Shown: one piece after another, positions 14,890-15,164 of the stretch
Numbering within the stretch: position 1 is the stretch's first letter
How the letters are laid out: each line of letters begins with the position of its first letter
Assembly (NCBI GenBank): GCA_024281135.1
Contig: JAMXLG010000418.1
Coordinates: 1-15,164, forward strand
Source of the DNA: Vulcanimicrobiia bacterium
GTDB lineage: Bacteria > Eremiobacterota > Eremiobacteria > Baltobacterales > Baltobacteraceae
Length of the DNA: 15,164 nt
Direction of reading: 5' to 3'
The notes under the pieces: generated by a model
The model's input: only the letters and a program-made list of their open reading frames with translations
Databases searched by the model: none
What the model was told of the DNA's origin: nothing
Made by a program: the position numbers and the translations under genes

Positions 14890-15164
14890 GCCGTTGCTTT
14901 TGACTTGATTCCGTAGTCGGCGAGAATCTCGTGCGCGGCACGTACGCCGCTGGAGGCGCCGCCTTCCATGAAGCCCTGATACTCGACGGAGGTATGCTCA
15001 CCGGCGAAATGAACGCGGCCTTGGCGCACCTGTTCGTAACCGGCAATCGTCGTGCATTGGCCGACGAGCCACGTCGAGTAGCTTGCGAGGATATTCGGAT
15101 CGGCTTGCGCGTTGCCGAACGTCGCTTTGCCGTTCCAGTGTTTGGATACGCCGGGCCAAATTTC
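14886..15164 (-). CDS. Flavin monoamine oxidase, C-terminal end (5' part outside window)
   Basis: The minus-strand frame is open from the window edge and ends with TGA at 14888-14886, giving 92 residues. The segment RVHFAGEHTSVEYQGFMEGG, continuing ASSGVRAAHEIL, is the diagnostic C-terminal FAD-contacting motif of the flavin amine oxidase family (monoamine and polyamine oxidases). These enzymes oxidise an amine to an aldehyde, ammonia or amine, and H2O2. The upstream WPGVSKHWNGKATFGN and STWLVGQCTTIAGYE are in the usual substrate-domain position; a family tryptophan is present. The N-terminal GxGxxG flavin-binding half lies beyond the right edge. The nearby aldehyde dehydrogenases and permeases make amine catabolism a plausible shared theme, but it is in a separate unit, 9 bases from the end of the convergent GGDEF-EAL gene. 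Confidence 0.85.
   Translation of the reverse strand, partial: EIWPGVSKHWNGKATFGNAQADPNILASYSTWLVGQCTTIAGYEQVRQGRVHFAGEHTSVEYQGFMEGGASSGVRAAHEILADYGIKSKATA

Overview
This window is a high-GC bacterial chromosomal segment with densely packed genes, many overlapping at stop/start codons. Nothing in it fixes the taxon. The mix (DUF5069 protein, TolC/HlyD efflux, PAS-GGDEF-EAL protein, bau-like amine catabolism, high GC) would fit a little-studied phylum such as Eremiobacterota/WPS-2, but this is a weak inference. No rRNA, tRNA, CRISPR array or transposase gene was seen.

Layout. (1) 1-1921: the 3' part of a TolC-like outer-membrane efflux gene overlaps an HlyD/RND-type periplasmic adaptor gene; no inner-membrane pump lies downstream. 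(2) 1984-2784: an orphan four-helix cytochrome b gene, followed at once by a decayed 3' remnant of an ECF sigma factor gene of the DUF6596 type. (3) 2768-9812: two divergent, translationally coupled transcription units for amine or amino-acid use. The leftward unit is aldehyde dehydrogenase then APC permease. The rightward unit is APC permease, class III aminotransferase, then CoA-acylating (methyl)malonate-semialdehyde dehydrogenase. The rightward set matches the permease/BauA/BauC logic of beta-alanine (polyamine-derived) catabolism. The last gene carries a single-base frameshift. (4) 9811-9974: a 164-bp imperfect palindrome touching the stop codon of the frameshifted gene, followed by a small membrane protein gene. 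(5) 10242-12387: a leftward operon (VOC/glyoxalase-fold protein, DUF5069 protein, ICL/PEP-mutase family protein) diverges from a MarR regulator gene. Two near-identical operator-like sites abut the two divergent start codons, and neither start has a Shine-Dalgarno sequence. (6) 12453-14876: a cytoplasmic triple-PAS GGDEF-EAL protein behind a consensus -10 box. (7) 14886-15164: the C-terminal end of a flavin monoamine oxidase on the minus strand, cut by the window edge.

How it fits together. Permeases import an amine or amino acid, the aminotransferase and possibly the amine oxidase beyond the right edge convert amines to aldehydes, and the two aldehyde dehydrogenases oxidise the aldehydes. 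The MarR-controlled unit looks like a small self-contained detoxification or metabolite-response module. The least ordinary items are the 164-bp palindrome with strand-asymmetric mismatches, the two-operator MarR switch on SD-less starts, and the two broken genes (sigma remnant, frameshifted mmsA).
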